Source: Saprospiraceae bacterium
GTDB lineage: Bacteria > Bacteroidota > Bacteroidia > Chitinophagales > Saprospiraceae
DNA: 21,829 nucleotides
Direction of reading: 5' to 3'
NCBI GenBank assembly: GCA_013361075.1
Contig: JABWAJ010000020.1
Location: 1-21,829, forward strand
Shown: positions 14,877-21,829 of the stretch, in pieces
Layout of the letters: the number at the start of each line of letters is the position of its first letter
Numbering within the stretch: position 1 is the stretch's first letter
Program-made: the position numbers and the translations under genes
Notes under the pieces: generated by a model
Told to the model about the DNA's origin: nothing
Database searches by the model: none
The model's input: only the letters and a program-made list of their open reading frames with translations

Positions 14877-17642
14877 ATGAAAAAAAATCTACTCCTCAGC
14901 GCACTCTCGCTTCTTTTGGCGATCAACACACCTGCTCAGGTCATCATCAATGAATTTTCTGCTTCCAACAAAAGCGATTTCGCCGATAATTTCGGCGATT
15001 TTGAAGATTGGGTAGAATTGTACAACATGGGCCCTGCTGCCGTAAACCTTGAAGGATGGTACCTGAGCGACGACCCTGATGACCCTGAAAAATACCAGTT
15101 TCCCAACATCAACATCCCTGCAGGCGGCTTTCGGGTCATTTTTTGCAGCGACCGGAATGCCGTTTTCGGGCCAAATGTCCATACCAGCTTTAAACTTACC
15201 CAAACCAAACAGGAGTCTATTGTACTCAGCGACGCCAGCGGCAATGTCGTCAGTTCTGTGCAAATGACGGCAGTCACCCAGGGCAATCATTCCCGTGGCC
15301 GCAAAACGGACGGTTCCAACATCTGGGCCATTTATACCGATCCTACGCCGGGGCAATCCAATAACCCTGCAACGGATTTCGTTGCTTACGCGCCAAAACC
15401 GGTCATCACTACGGAACCCGGATTTTATTACCCGTCTTCAGGCATGATCCAGGTTGTCATCCAGGAGCCACTTCCTGGTTTCAAACTGCGTTACACCACC
15501 GATGGCTCTGAGCCCAATGCCGTTTCTGCGGAATATACCGGCCCTGTCACGATAGATAAAACGACGGTGGTCCGCGTCCGTACATTCAGCAACGATTCGT
15601 CTATTTTGCCTTCTTTCAGCGAAACCAATACCTATTTCATTGACGAGGTACATACGATGCCCGTTGTATCACTGGCTTCGCGCGATTTTGACGAACTGTT
15701 TTCCGGCTTTGGCGGCGAGATCAGCAATTATATTGAATACTTTGAAGACGGCCAGCTGCGCTTTGAATTGCAGGGGGATATCCGGGGGCATGGCAATGAC
15801 TCCTGGGCTTATGCGCAAAAAGGCATGCGCTTTTATGCACGGGATGAATATGGCTACGACAACAACATTGAATACAAAATATTCGAAACGACACCCCGTG
15901 ATGAATTCGATGTCATCATCCTGAAAGCCGGTGCTTCCGATAACTACCCCGGCGGGCAATTTGATGGCATCCCTTCCTGCCATATCCGCGACGCATTTGC
16001 GCATACCCTTTCGGAAAAGGGGCAACTCGACCTCGATTTCCGGCGCCTCCAGCACTGCATTGTTTACCTCAACGGCGAATACTGGGGGTTGTACGAATGT
16101 CGTGAACGGGTAGATACCGATTATGCCGATTTTTACTACGACCAGGGTGAAAAAAAAGTGGACATGCTCAAATTTTGGGGAGGCATGGATGTGGAGAACG
16201 GCAGCGCGCAACCTTGGTATGACTTGTATGATTACATCCTCAACAACGACCTCAATGACCCAGCTGTTTATGATTATGTAAAAAGCCAGGTCAGCATCAG
16301 CAGTTTTATTGATTATTTCATCCTCAATACTTTTCTGGTCAACTCGGACTGGCTCAACTGGAATACCATGTGGTGGCGGGGTACAGAAGAAGCAGGCGGG
16401 GTGCCCTGGCGGTATGCGCTCTGGGACATGGACAATATCTGCGATCTTGGACAAAACTATACCGGTTTGTCTACCACGACCTTTGAGAACTCGCCCTGTA
16501 ATGTGGAGGATTATTTTTCGAACGACCCGGGCATTGCACACACGGGCATGTGGAAGAAATTTTTTGACAACCCGGAGTTTGTACAGCAGTACGTCAACCG
16601 CTACGCCGATTTGATGAATACCCTGTTGAATTGCGATTTCACGCTAAGCCATTTAGACAACCTGATTGCCATCATTACACCGGAAATGCCCCGCCAGATT
16701 GAACGCTGGGGCGGCAGTATGGAACAATGGCAGGAGAACCTGGAATACATGCGTTCCCAGGTAGAAGGCAAGTGCACCCTTCTGGCCGAACAAATTGTAG
16801 ATTGCTACGAAGATGAAGGCATTACCGGGCCATACACAATCGAGGTAGACGTCATTCCGGCAGGCTCAGGCAGGGTTAAATTCAATACTACCGCACTGTA
16901 TTCCTATCCTTATGCTGCCACTTATTTTGGCGGCATCGGCATCACCTGTGAAGCGCTGCCCAATCCGGATCAGGCTTTTGACCATTGGGAAATTGACGGC
17001 ATTGTGTTTACACCCGATGAATTTACCCAACTCATCGAGTTTAGCCTGACCAACGACGCTGTCATCACGGCGTATTTTAAACCGGCAGTGCCTTGTGTAC
17101 AGCCTTACAACATCCTCACAGACAGTACATTTAGCACCATTTCAATCAATTGGTCGGGGCCTGGCAATTTCATTGCTTACGAAATCAGCTACCGGCAGGT
17201 TGGTGCTGCAACCTGGAGTACCTTCGCCAATTTAGAAACGAGTTATCTCATTGAAGACTTGTCGGCTTGCACAGCCTACGAGATCAGGCTGCGCTCTTTC
17301 TGCGGTTTTGCCACCAGCGTGTACGACACCGTTGTTGTACAAACACAGTGTTTCACCAACACCCACGCTGAAGGAGATGGCTTGCTGGCTTCTGCCAGGG
17401 CTTTCCCAAATCCATTTTCACAATTGCTCACGGTGGAGGTAGAGCTATCCGCAGCTTCTCCCGTTTTGGTGGAACTACACAGCGCTAACGGCCAGTTGAT
17501 TCAGGTGGAGGAAGCTACGCAACTGCAAGCCGGCGTACATCGTTTTGAAGTTTTTGCGGAAAATTCCCTCCCCGGAGGGCTTTACCTGCTGAAAATCAGA
17601 ACGGAAGACGGGGTGAAAGTGATTCGGGTGGTGAAGAGTTGA
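14877..17642 (+). CDS. Secreted lamin-tail / CotH-kinase-family protein with T9SS sorting domain
   Basis: Large 921-aa extracellular protein. In order: signal peptide 1-20 (ending TPAQ) and a lamin-tail domain ~21-150 (VIINEFSASN, DWVELYN, LEGWYLSDD). Then a chitobiase/hexosaminidase C-terminal-like domain ~170-255 (YYPSSG, YTTDGSEP, TVVRVRTF) and a CotH kinase-like domain ~260-620. The latter has NGEYWGLYECRERVD at 399-413 and WRYALWDMDN at 511-520, giving the metal-binding-type D517-M-D519. Next come an InlB-repeat-like module ~655-735, an FN3 domain ~745-830, and a type A T9SS sorting domain from ~843 (FPNPF...GGLYLLKI). CotH proteins are atypical kinases that phosphorylate secreted proteins in Bacillus; the target here is unknown. 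It starts 31 bases after the pseudokinase-globin gene, so they are probably co-transcribed. The stop lies in a simple-sequence hairpin. Confidence 0.94.
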   Translation: MKKNLLLSALSLLLAINTPAQVIINEFSASNKSDFADNFGDFEDWVELYNMGPAAVNLEGWYLSDDPDDPEKYQFPNINIPAGGFRVIFCSDRNAVFGPNVHTSFKLTQTKQESIVLSDASGNVVSSVQMTAVTQGNHSRGRKTDGSNIWAIYTDPTPGQSNNPATDFVAYAPKPVITTEPGFYYPSSGMIQVVIQEPLPGFKLRYTTDGSEPNAVSAEYTGPVTIDKTTVVRVRTFSNDSSILPSFSETNTYFIDEVHTMPVVSLASRDFDELFSGFGGEISNYIEYFEDGQLRFELQGDIRGHGNDSWAYAQKGMRFYARDEYGYDNNIEYKIFETTPRDEFDVIILKAGASDNYPGGQFDGIPSCHIRDAFAHTLSEKGQLDLDFRRLQHCIVYLNGEYWGLYECRERVDTDYADFYYDQGEKKVDMLKFWGGMDVENGSAQPWYDLYDYILNNDLNDPAVYDYVKSQVSISSFIDYFILNTFLVNSDWLNWNTMWWRGTEEAGGVPWRYALWDMDNICDLGQNYTGLSTTTFENSPCNVEDYFSNDPGIAHTGMWKKFFDNPEFVQQYVNRYADLMNTLLNCDFTLSHLDNLIAIITPEMPRQIERWGGSMEQWQENLEYMRSQVEGKCTLLAEQIVDCYEDEGITGPYTIEVDVIPAGSGRVKFNTTALYSYPYAATYFGGIGITCEALPNPDQAFDHWEIDGIVFTPDEFTQLIEFSLTNDAVITAYFKPAVPCVQPYNILTDSTFSTISINWSGPGNFIAYEISYRQVGAATWSTFANLETSYLIEDLSACTAYEIRLRSFCGFATSVYDTVVVQTQCFTNTHAEGDGLLASARAFPNPFSQLLTVEVELSAASPVLVELHSANGQLIQVEEATQLQAGVHRFEVFAENSLPGGLYLLKIRTEDGVKVIRVVKS

Positions 17643-17724
17643 GGATTTGAAGAGTTGAGGAACTGAGTATTTGAGTATTTGAAACTTCCGTCAAATACTC
17701 AAATATTCAATCATTCAAATCCTC
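17641..17724. repeat. Octamer-based long hairpin after the CotH gene
   Basis: Arms 17641-17682 and 17691-17724 with an 8-base loop. The inner 19 base pairs (17664-17682 with 17691-17709) are complete apart from one G-U, and the outer arms repeat GAGGATTTGA/TCAAATCCTC. The left arm carries an extra 8-base segment, as if one more copy of the GAGTATTT-like unit was added. The element begins in the stop codon of the CotH gene. It may act as a terminator or 3' stability stem; no T-run follows. Confidence 0.7.
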
Positions 17725-17831
17725 ATTCGTGTACACCACAATATTGACATGCCAAAACAGCGATTGTTTCGATGTGCCGCAACTGATTTGTGGTAAAAAA
17801 GCGTTATTTTTACGACGAAACAAGGAAAATT

Positions 17832-18446
17832 ATGGCACCCATTACCAGTCTGTCTCAACTCGATCCCAACGGTACGTACACCTACGCTGACTACCTGACC
17901 TGGAAGTTTGAACAGGCTCTGGAAATCATCAAAGGAAAAATTCTGCCGTTGTCTGCGCCCAGCCGCACCCATCAAAAGCTTTCATGGAAACTAACGCTGG
18001 CTTTTGGCAACCATTTCAAAGGACGCCGCTGCGAAGCCTATGCAGCGCCTTTCGACGTGCGGCTGTACGATCGAAAAAAATCATGGAAAGCAGACAAAGA
18101 TATTTTCACTGTAGTGCAGCCCGACCTCTGCATCATCTGTGATTTAGAAAAATTGGATGAACGTGGCTGCCTCGGTGCGCCCGATCTGGTTGTTGAAATC
18201 CTTTCTCCTGGAAACTCCTCCCGCGAATTGAAACTCAAAAAGAACCTTTACGCCGAATCGGGAGTGCGCGAATACTGGATTGTGGATCCTACCCACGAAA
18301 CCCTGAGTCGCTACAATATGGAAGAAAATGGAACTTACGGACGCCCCCTCATTTTTGTCAATGATGAGGCCATGCCGTCTCTTATTTTTCCTGATTTTAC
18401 GCTGGACTTAGTCGAGCTGTTCGGCCCGCCGCCGCCAATGGAATGA
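17832..18446 (+). CDS. Uma2-family protein (DUF820, PD-(D/E)XK nuclease fold)
   Basis: 204-aa member of the Uma2/DUF820 family, restriction-endonuclease-like proteins abundant in cyanobacteria and some Bacteroidota; cellular role not established. Seen: N-terminal YTYADYLTW, the family's PSRTHQKLSWKL helix (43-54), and nuclease-core residues D98 (QPDL) and E122 (VVEILSP). A Lys cluster (134-137) is followed by Y140 and GVREYWIVDP (144-153). All core residues are present, so it may be active. A GTG at 17790 extends the frame by 14 residues of low quality; ATG 17832 fits the family start (MAPITSLSQLD). It is flanked on the left by the CotH-gene hairpin and on the right by the decayed barrel remnant, a setting consistent with an accessory insertion site. 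Weak TTTG (17787) and TATTTTTA (17805) elements precede it, but with only 14 bases between. Confidence 0.9.
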   Translation: MAPITSLSQLDPNGTYTYADYLTWKFEQALEIIKGKILPLSAPSRTHQKLSWKLTLAFGNHFKGRRCEAYAAPFDVRLYDRKKSWKADKDIFTVVQPDLCIICDLEKLDERGCLGAPDLVVEILSPGNSSRELKLKKNLYAESGVREYWIVDPTHETLSRYNMEENGTYGRPLIFVNDEAMPSLIFPDFTLDLVELFGPPPPME

Positions 18447-18449
18447 CGA

Positions 18450-18698
18450 TTATAAAACACAGTGAGCGCCGAGCCTGAAATGCGTTCCCTTGAACACATC
18501 ATCCTTAAACCCGCCGGGAGCACGCTGCAATTCGGTCAGCGCAGGATTGTGGGTGTATTGGTTATCCAGGGCAAGGTTGAACACAGGAAGGAAAAAACTG
18601 GCATCGAGCACCCATCGGTCCCCAATGGCGTACTGAATCTGGGGATGCGCACCAAGCCGGATACTCCATTCGCAAATGTCCTGATAATCTTCAAATCC
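18450..18698 (-). pseudogene. Start-less 3' remnant of an outer-membrane beta-barrel gene
   Basis: Reading the minus strand from 18698, 82 sense codons follow directly after the TAA stop (18699-18701) of the coiled-coil gene, in the same frame, and end at TAA 18450-18452. The peptide has protein-like composition with barrel character: EWSIRLGAHPQIQYAIGDRW, DASFFLPVFNLALDNQY, and a C-terminal strand THFRLGAHCVL. No ATG is present; only internal GTG and TTG codons. It looks like the last strands of an outer-membrane protein whose 5' part was lost. Alternatives: stop-codon readthrough product (unlikely, because the upstream protein is an inner-membrane coiled-coil type) or a small gene starting at an internal GTG. 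Confidence 0.6.
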
Positions 18699-19946
18699 TT
18701 ACTCTTCCACCTTCCTCCCCCCTTTCAACTCTCCCTGATATTCCCGCAGCAGTTCCCACTCGCTGCGAACGGCTAAGCGCGCCTGAGTAGCCCAGGTTTC
18801 CGGATCGTGTATCCGGTAGGCTTCTCCGGCATTGTCCAGGATCTCCCACAGGCGTTCCATGGGGGCATCAGCCAGATCGTGCAGGGTTGCGATGCCGCCG
18901 GATTTGAGCAAGGCGTCTATTTTAGGCCCGATGCCTTCTATGATTTGCAGGTTGGACACATCTGGTCCGACTGCGGGTTTCAGCGCTTCGGGGTGCTCCT
19001 GTTTTAGTTTTTGCAGCCGGGCAGCCTGGCCAATCCAGTCGTCGCGCTCGATACGCCCGGCAAAGTAGCCAATGTCGCGGGTAACCCGGGTGATGGCTTC
19101 TGCGTCGAATGCACTGATCTGATCAAAGGTATAAATCCCCAGTTCGTTCAGTTTTTTCTCGAGGAAAGGCCCGATGCCGACAATCAGGGTAAGGTCGTCT
19201 TTTTCTATCGGGGGGGCGTCAACGACAATCTTTTCGCGGAGTACGTCTTTGCCTCCGGGTACGAAAACAGGTTCGGGTTCCTCTTCTTCCGGAGCAGTAG
19301 CCACGATGGGTGCAGCAGCAGCAACACTTGCCGTTTGCAGCGATTGCATAGAGGTTTGAAGCGCTTGATTTTCCGCTTCCAGCTGCGCCAGCTTGGCCTC
19401 CAGAAGGTCTAAACGCTGGCGGGTGAGGTCGTCTGCAACGCTGGCTGCGACCGGTACCTCAACAACCGGCGCTGCGCCAACAGGTTCTACCATAGGAGAA
19501 GATACAGCCAGCACTCCCAGCAACTCTTCGTTGTTGGCCTGAAGCAGGGCAATCTGTGCATTCAGTTGCTCAATCGTAGCCACTTGGGTTTTTCCGGCAT
19601 TGCGGAGGCGTTCGATTTCTGTATTCAGTGCCAATTCTTCGGCATAGCGATTATTTTTTTCTTCTTCAAGGCGGTTTGCCCTGGCTTCCGCTTCCCGTTG
19701 TTCAAATTGGGCGCGCTTCAGATCGGCATCTTTCAGGCCAACTTGTTCCTGCGCAGCGGTAAGTTGTGTTTCCAGTTCAGGCACCCGCTTTTTAGCTTCC
19801 TCCAATTGCTTTTTCAGTTCGGCAATTTTTGCGCCACGCAACAGGTAAGCGGTGATCAAGCCCAGCAAAAATGCAATAAGCGTGATGAACAGGATGGCGT
19901 AGCTGTCCTGGGTCTGAAATCCGCTAAAGAAGTTATTGATATCCAT
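18699..19946 (-). CDS. Membrane-anchored coiled-coil protein with two helix-hairpin-helix modules
   Basis: 415-aa protein of a type common in Bacteroidota, often annotated as a flap-endonuclease-like or DUF4332-like protein on the basis of its C-terminal helix-hairpin-helix folds; no nuclease motif is seen. Layout: a single transmembrane helix at ~17-36 (AILFITLIAFLLGLITAYLL), then a long coiled coil rich in Glu, Ala, Gln and Leu (~40-145). A Pro/Val/Ala linker, a second short coil (~172-207) and an acidic linker (EEEEPEP near 220) follow. The two HhH modules begin LIVGIGPFLEKKLNELGI (254-271) and IIEGIGPKIDALLKSGGI (335-352). The HhH parts may bind DNA or protein; the topology puts the coil and HhH region on one side of the membrane, most likely the cytoplasm. 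It lies downstream of the OmpA-like gene on the same strand, with a 192-base repeat-filled gap between. Start ATG 19946. Confidence 0.85.
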   Translation of the reverse strand: MDINNFFSGFQTQDSYAILFITLIAFLLGLITAYLLRGAKIAELKKQLEEAKKRVPELETQLTAAQEQVGLKDADLKRAQFEQREAEARANRLEEEKNNRYAEELALNTEIERLRNAGKTQVATIEQLNAQIALLQANNEELLGVLAVSSPMVEPVGAAPVVEVPVAASVADDLTRQRLDLLEAKLAQLEAENQALQTSMQSLQTASVAAAAPIVATAPEEEEPEPVFVPGGKDVLREKIVVDAPPIEKDDLTLIVGIGPFLEKKLNELGIYTFDQISAFDAEAITRVTRDIGYFAGRIERDDWIGQAARLQKLKQEHPEALKPAVGPDVSNLQIIEGIGPKIDALLKSGGIATLHDLADAPMERLWEILDNAGEAYRIHDPETWATQARLAVRSEWELLREYQGELKGGRKVEE

Positions 19947-19956
19947 AGATTTAGAT

Positions 19957-20011
19957 GGTTACTGGTTATTGGTTACTGGTTATTGGTGCTGGTGGGTGGT
20001 TATTGGTTATT
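19957..20011. repeat. Heptamer-based repeat GGTTACT/GGTTATT
   Basis: Four contiguous heptamers alternating GGTTACT and GGTTATT (19957-19984), then an irregular GGT-rich stretch and two more GGTTATT units (19998-20011). It lies 11-65 bases before the coiled-coil gene's ATG on the opposite reading, so it would form that gene's 5' leader. Sequence relatives continue in the inverted repeat at 20036-20117. Confidence 0.8.
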
Positions 20012-20035
20012 AGTGCCGTTTTGGCATCGCGGGGT

Positions 20036-20117
20036 GGTTACTTGTTATTGGTAGAGGGCAAACTGATCATGATTCCATGGCTTCAAACATCCCGTACGCC
20101 ACCAATAACAAGTAACC
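20036..20117. repeat. 17-bp perfect inverted repeat between the OmpA-like and coiled-coil genes
   Basis: GGTTACTTGTTATTGGT (20036-20052) and its exact reverse complement (20101-20117) flank a 48-base loop. The arms are built from the same heptamer-type sequence as 19957-20011. It begins 21 bases past the stop of the OmpA-like gene on the minus strand, a position suiting a terminator or mRNA 3' end. Confidence 0.75.
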
Positions 20118-20138
20118 GATAACCAATACCTACCCCCA

Positions 20139-21020
20139 CTACTCCAATACAAAATTCACCCGCCGGTTTTTCTGTCGGCCTTCCTCTGTTTTGTTGGTCG
20201 CCACCGGCCTCCCCTCTCCTTTTGATTCAATCCGGATTTTATTCACAACGCCGAGTTCTTTAAAGTACTCTCTGGCACTTTCAGCCCGGCGCAAGCCCAG
20301 ATTGGTATTGAATTTATTTGTCCCGATATTATCGGTATGCCCGATTATGGTCATCTTTTTGTCCGGATGCAGTTGCAGATAAGTTTTGACCGAATCGGCA
20401 TAGAGTACGAACGGTTCGCCAGGGCGAAATTCATCGGATCCAAAAGCAAAATTGGCATCCGAAAAAGTCATATTGGTAAAAATGAACTGAATTTTTTCAA
20501 ACTCATCGGGGCGATCATCGTCTTCATACAGTTCAAAGTGCAGTGGTTCCTGCAGGTTTTCATTCCGGGCAGCGGTATTGTCTAAGGTAATGCGCCCTTC
20601 CCGGATGCCCCGCTGCATCAGCAGTCTTCTCACAGCATCTCCCCGGGCGTGGCCGATGTTTTCAAAAAAACCGGGTTTGGCGTCCTTTTCAGAAGGACGA
20701 TACAGGCCTGTGATGGTCAGCATCAGGTTGGTATCTGCCCTTAATATGGCCGCTAAAGTATCCAGAAAAGCCATGTTGTTGTCAGTCAATACAGGCAGAA
20801 CACTGGCAGAATCGAAAGCAAAATGGTCGTAATCGCGCAGCAACACCGAATCGCCTTTGGTGAGGCGCAGTGTTTTCAGTCGAACATCTTTCAGGGTATC
20901 CTGAACAGGAGTAGCCGGGGGGGGATCGCACTTTTGGCGCAACTGGCACACAAAATACCAGCGCGCTACCAGGGCGTATATACAAAAAAACAAAAAAACA
21001 ATCAAAGCCAGGTTTCTCAT
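20139..21020 (-). CDS. Inner-membrane-anchored protein with two OmpA-like modules
   Basis: 293-aa protein. An N-terminal hydrophobic helix (residues 4-19, LALIVFLFFCIYALVA) without a clear cleavage site suggests a membrane anchor. A degenerate OmpA-like module at ~62-150 (YDHFAFDSAS, LMLTITGLYRPSE, GHARGDAVRRLLMQRGI) is followed by a canonical OmpA C-terminal domain at ~183-293. That domain has MTIIGHTDNIG with D230, NLGLRRAESARE with R244/R245, and NKTEEGRQKNRRVNF. In OmpA the equivalent Asp and Arg bind the diaminopimelate of peptidoglycan, so the second module should bind the cell wall. The first module lacks the HTD motif. A single anchor plus a periplasmic peptidoglycan-binding domain recalls MotB-type or T9SS/gliding-associated proteins, but no specific partner is visible. 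It is transcribed toward the coiled-coil HhH gene and divergent from a CotH gene. Start ATG 21020. Confidence 0.92.
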   Translation of the reverse strand: MRNLALIVFLFFCIYALVARWYFVCQLRQKCDPPPATPVQDTLKDVRLKTLRLTKGDSVLLRDYDHFAFDSASVLPVLTDNNMAFLDTLAAILRADTNLMLTITGLYRPSEKDAKPGFFENIGHARGDAVRRLLMQRGIREGRITLDNTAARNENLQEPLHFELYEDDDRPDEFEKIQFIFTNMTFSDANFAFGSDEFRPGEPFVLYADSVKTYLQLHPDKKMTIIGHTDNIGTNKFNTNLGLRRAESAREYFKELGVVNKIRIESKGEGRPVATNKTEEGRQKNRRVNFVLE

Positions 21021-21315
21021 GCTTCAGCACAATTGATGCGGCCTAAAGTACACTTTTTTTAGCATTCTGGGAAAAAATGTGCCCGTTTATCAATTTCAGG
21101 CAGCACTCAGGCTTGCCGACGGCCAACAAGATTCTGTTGAAAAACAACGTTTAGGTCGTGTTTGATTTTTTTTATCTTTCCAATTGGTGTCTTTTTGTCG
21201 CATTCCACGTTCTTTAGCCTGTTGGGGAAAAGATATTGCATTTGTCAAGTTTCATTGCCCAAATGCTGTGATAGTTTTTTTAATATTGCATCGCAAAAAG
21301 TTTAAAGTTTAGACC
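21021..21315. other. Divergent intergenic region between the OmpA-like and second CotH genes
   Basis: 295 AT-rich bases without a gene. It contains a small GTTG-AAAAA-CAAC stem around 21135 and T-runs. For the minus-strand gene, TACTTTAG (7 of 8 to TAnnTTTG) lies about 30 bases upstream; for the CotH gene, TAGTTTTT near 21270 is a similar near match. No complete promoter could be called. Confidence 0.5.
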
Positions 21316-21829
21316 ATGAAGTGTAATCTCCTCCTGTTAAGCTGTATCAGCAGCCTTTTCTTTTTGGGAAAAGGTCACAGCCAAAATACGTCCAACTTCT
21401 ATGATCCAAAGGCTATTCAGGATATCAAGATCACCTTTGCACAGGAAAACTGGCGTTATCTGCTGGATTCTTTACGTTATAATGGCGACGAATTGGTAAC
21501 CTGCGGCGTAGAAATCAATGGTGCCAAATTCAAAGACGCCGGATTGCGCTACCGCGACGCCAGGGCGTTCACGCCGGGTGGTCGTCGCAACGGCCTTTTC
21601 ATCAAGCTCGATCACGGCGCGCCTTCTCAAAATTATTCCGGCTATACGCATGTTGACCTGTCCAGTGCGTTGCGCGATCCCAGCATGGTACGCGAAGTGG
21701 TCGGTTACGAAATTGCCCGGCAGTACATGCCTGCTCCTGCTGCAAACTATGCCAAAGTCACCATCAATGGTGAATACTACGGCTTGTTTGTAAATGTGGA
21801 AGTCATAGACAAAGCATTTTTGAAAAAAC
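21316..21829 (+). CDS. CotH-kinase-family secreted protein, cut by the window end
   Basis: The reading frame is open from ATG 21316 to the window edge (171 codons and one base). A signal peptide spans residues 1-23 (hydrophobic LLLLSCISSLFFLG, likely cleavage after HSQ). The mature part enters the CotH domain directly: IQDIKITFAQENWRYLLDSL, then VTCGVEINGAKFKDAGLRYRD, LFIKLDH and SMVREVVGYEIARQYMP. The family motif ITINGEYYGLF-type (here VTINGEYYGLFVNVEVID) follows near 150-168. Unlike the first CotH protein there is no lamin-tail or chitobiase-like module before it. The DMD catalytic segment and any T9SS sorting domain would lie beyond the window. The role is presumed to be extracellular protein modification or surface structure formation. 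Confidence 0.9.
   Translation, partial: MKCNLLLLSCISSLFFLGKGHSQNTSNFYDPKAIQDIKITFAQENWRYLLDSLRYNGDELVTCGVEINGAKFKDAGLRYRDARAFTPGGRRNGLFIKLDHGAPSQNYSGYTHVDLSSALRDPSMVREVVGYEIARQYMPAPAANYAKVTINGEYYGLFVNVEVIDKAFLKK

Noticed and set aside
15669..16541. Minus-strand 290-aa open frame inside the CotH gene
   Set aside because: Shadow of the CotH domain; the plus strand carries clear family motifs throughout.
21518..21793. 91-aa plus-strand frame at the right end
   Set aside because: Out of frame with the CotH reading frame that is open from ATG 21316 to the edge and carries family motifs.

Overview
The window looks like chromosome of a Bacteroidota bacterium, most likely from the Saprospiria (Haliscomenobacter/Lewinella-like). 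Grounds: a type IX secretion (T9SS) C-terminal sorting domain on a lamin-tail/CotH protein, genes without clear Shine-Dalgarno sites, promoter elements of the TAnnTTTG type, and an EAD11-like domain of the kind common in filamentous Bacteroidota. The lineage below phylum is inference. No rRNA, tRNA, CRISPR array or intact insertion sequence was seen.

Left part (1-9.3 kb), carbon metabolism and housekeeping. A secreted beta-lactamase-fold serine hydrolase (+) ends tail-to-tail, with overlapping stop codons, against a 2-hydroxyacid dehydrogenase (-). Upstream of that on the minus strand lie an alpha-glucan phosphorylase, a signal-peptide protein that is probably an outer-membrane barrel, pyruvate kinase, and a SRAP (YedK/HMCES) DNA-protein crosslink protein. 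A ~170-bp imperfect palindrome sits between the barrel gene and the phosphorylase.

Middle (9.3-12.8 kb). A class-3-type aldehyde dehydrogenase (+) has an operator-like palindrome over its predicted transcription start. It is followed by a convergent secreted protein of unknown function and a MoxR AAA+ ATPase (+) without the usual DUF58/vWA partners next to it.

Right part (12.8-21.8 kb). After a 472-bp gap with a hairpin and ten copies of a heptanucleotide comes the most unusual gene. It encodes an EAD11-like domain, a pseudokinase that has lost HRD and DFG, and a C-terminal globin. Thirty-one bases later starts a 921-aa T9SS cargo (lamin tail, chitobiase-like, CotH kinase, FN3, sorting domain), so the two are probably co-transcribed. 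Next come a Uma2 nuclease-fold protein (+) and a start-less remnant of an outer-membrane barrel gene (-). The remnant lies in frame directly after the stop codon of a membrane-anchored coiled-coil/helix-hairpin-helix protein. An inner-membrane-anchored protein with two OmpA-like modules (-) follows, and a second CotH gene (+) is cut by the window end. Short-unit repeats and hairpins fill several intergenic gaps in this half.

All residue and base positions were counted by hand, and domain calls are from motif recognition without database searches.
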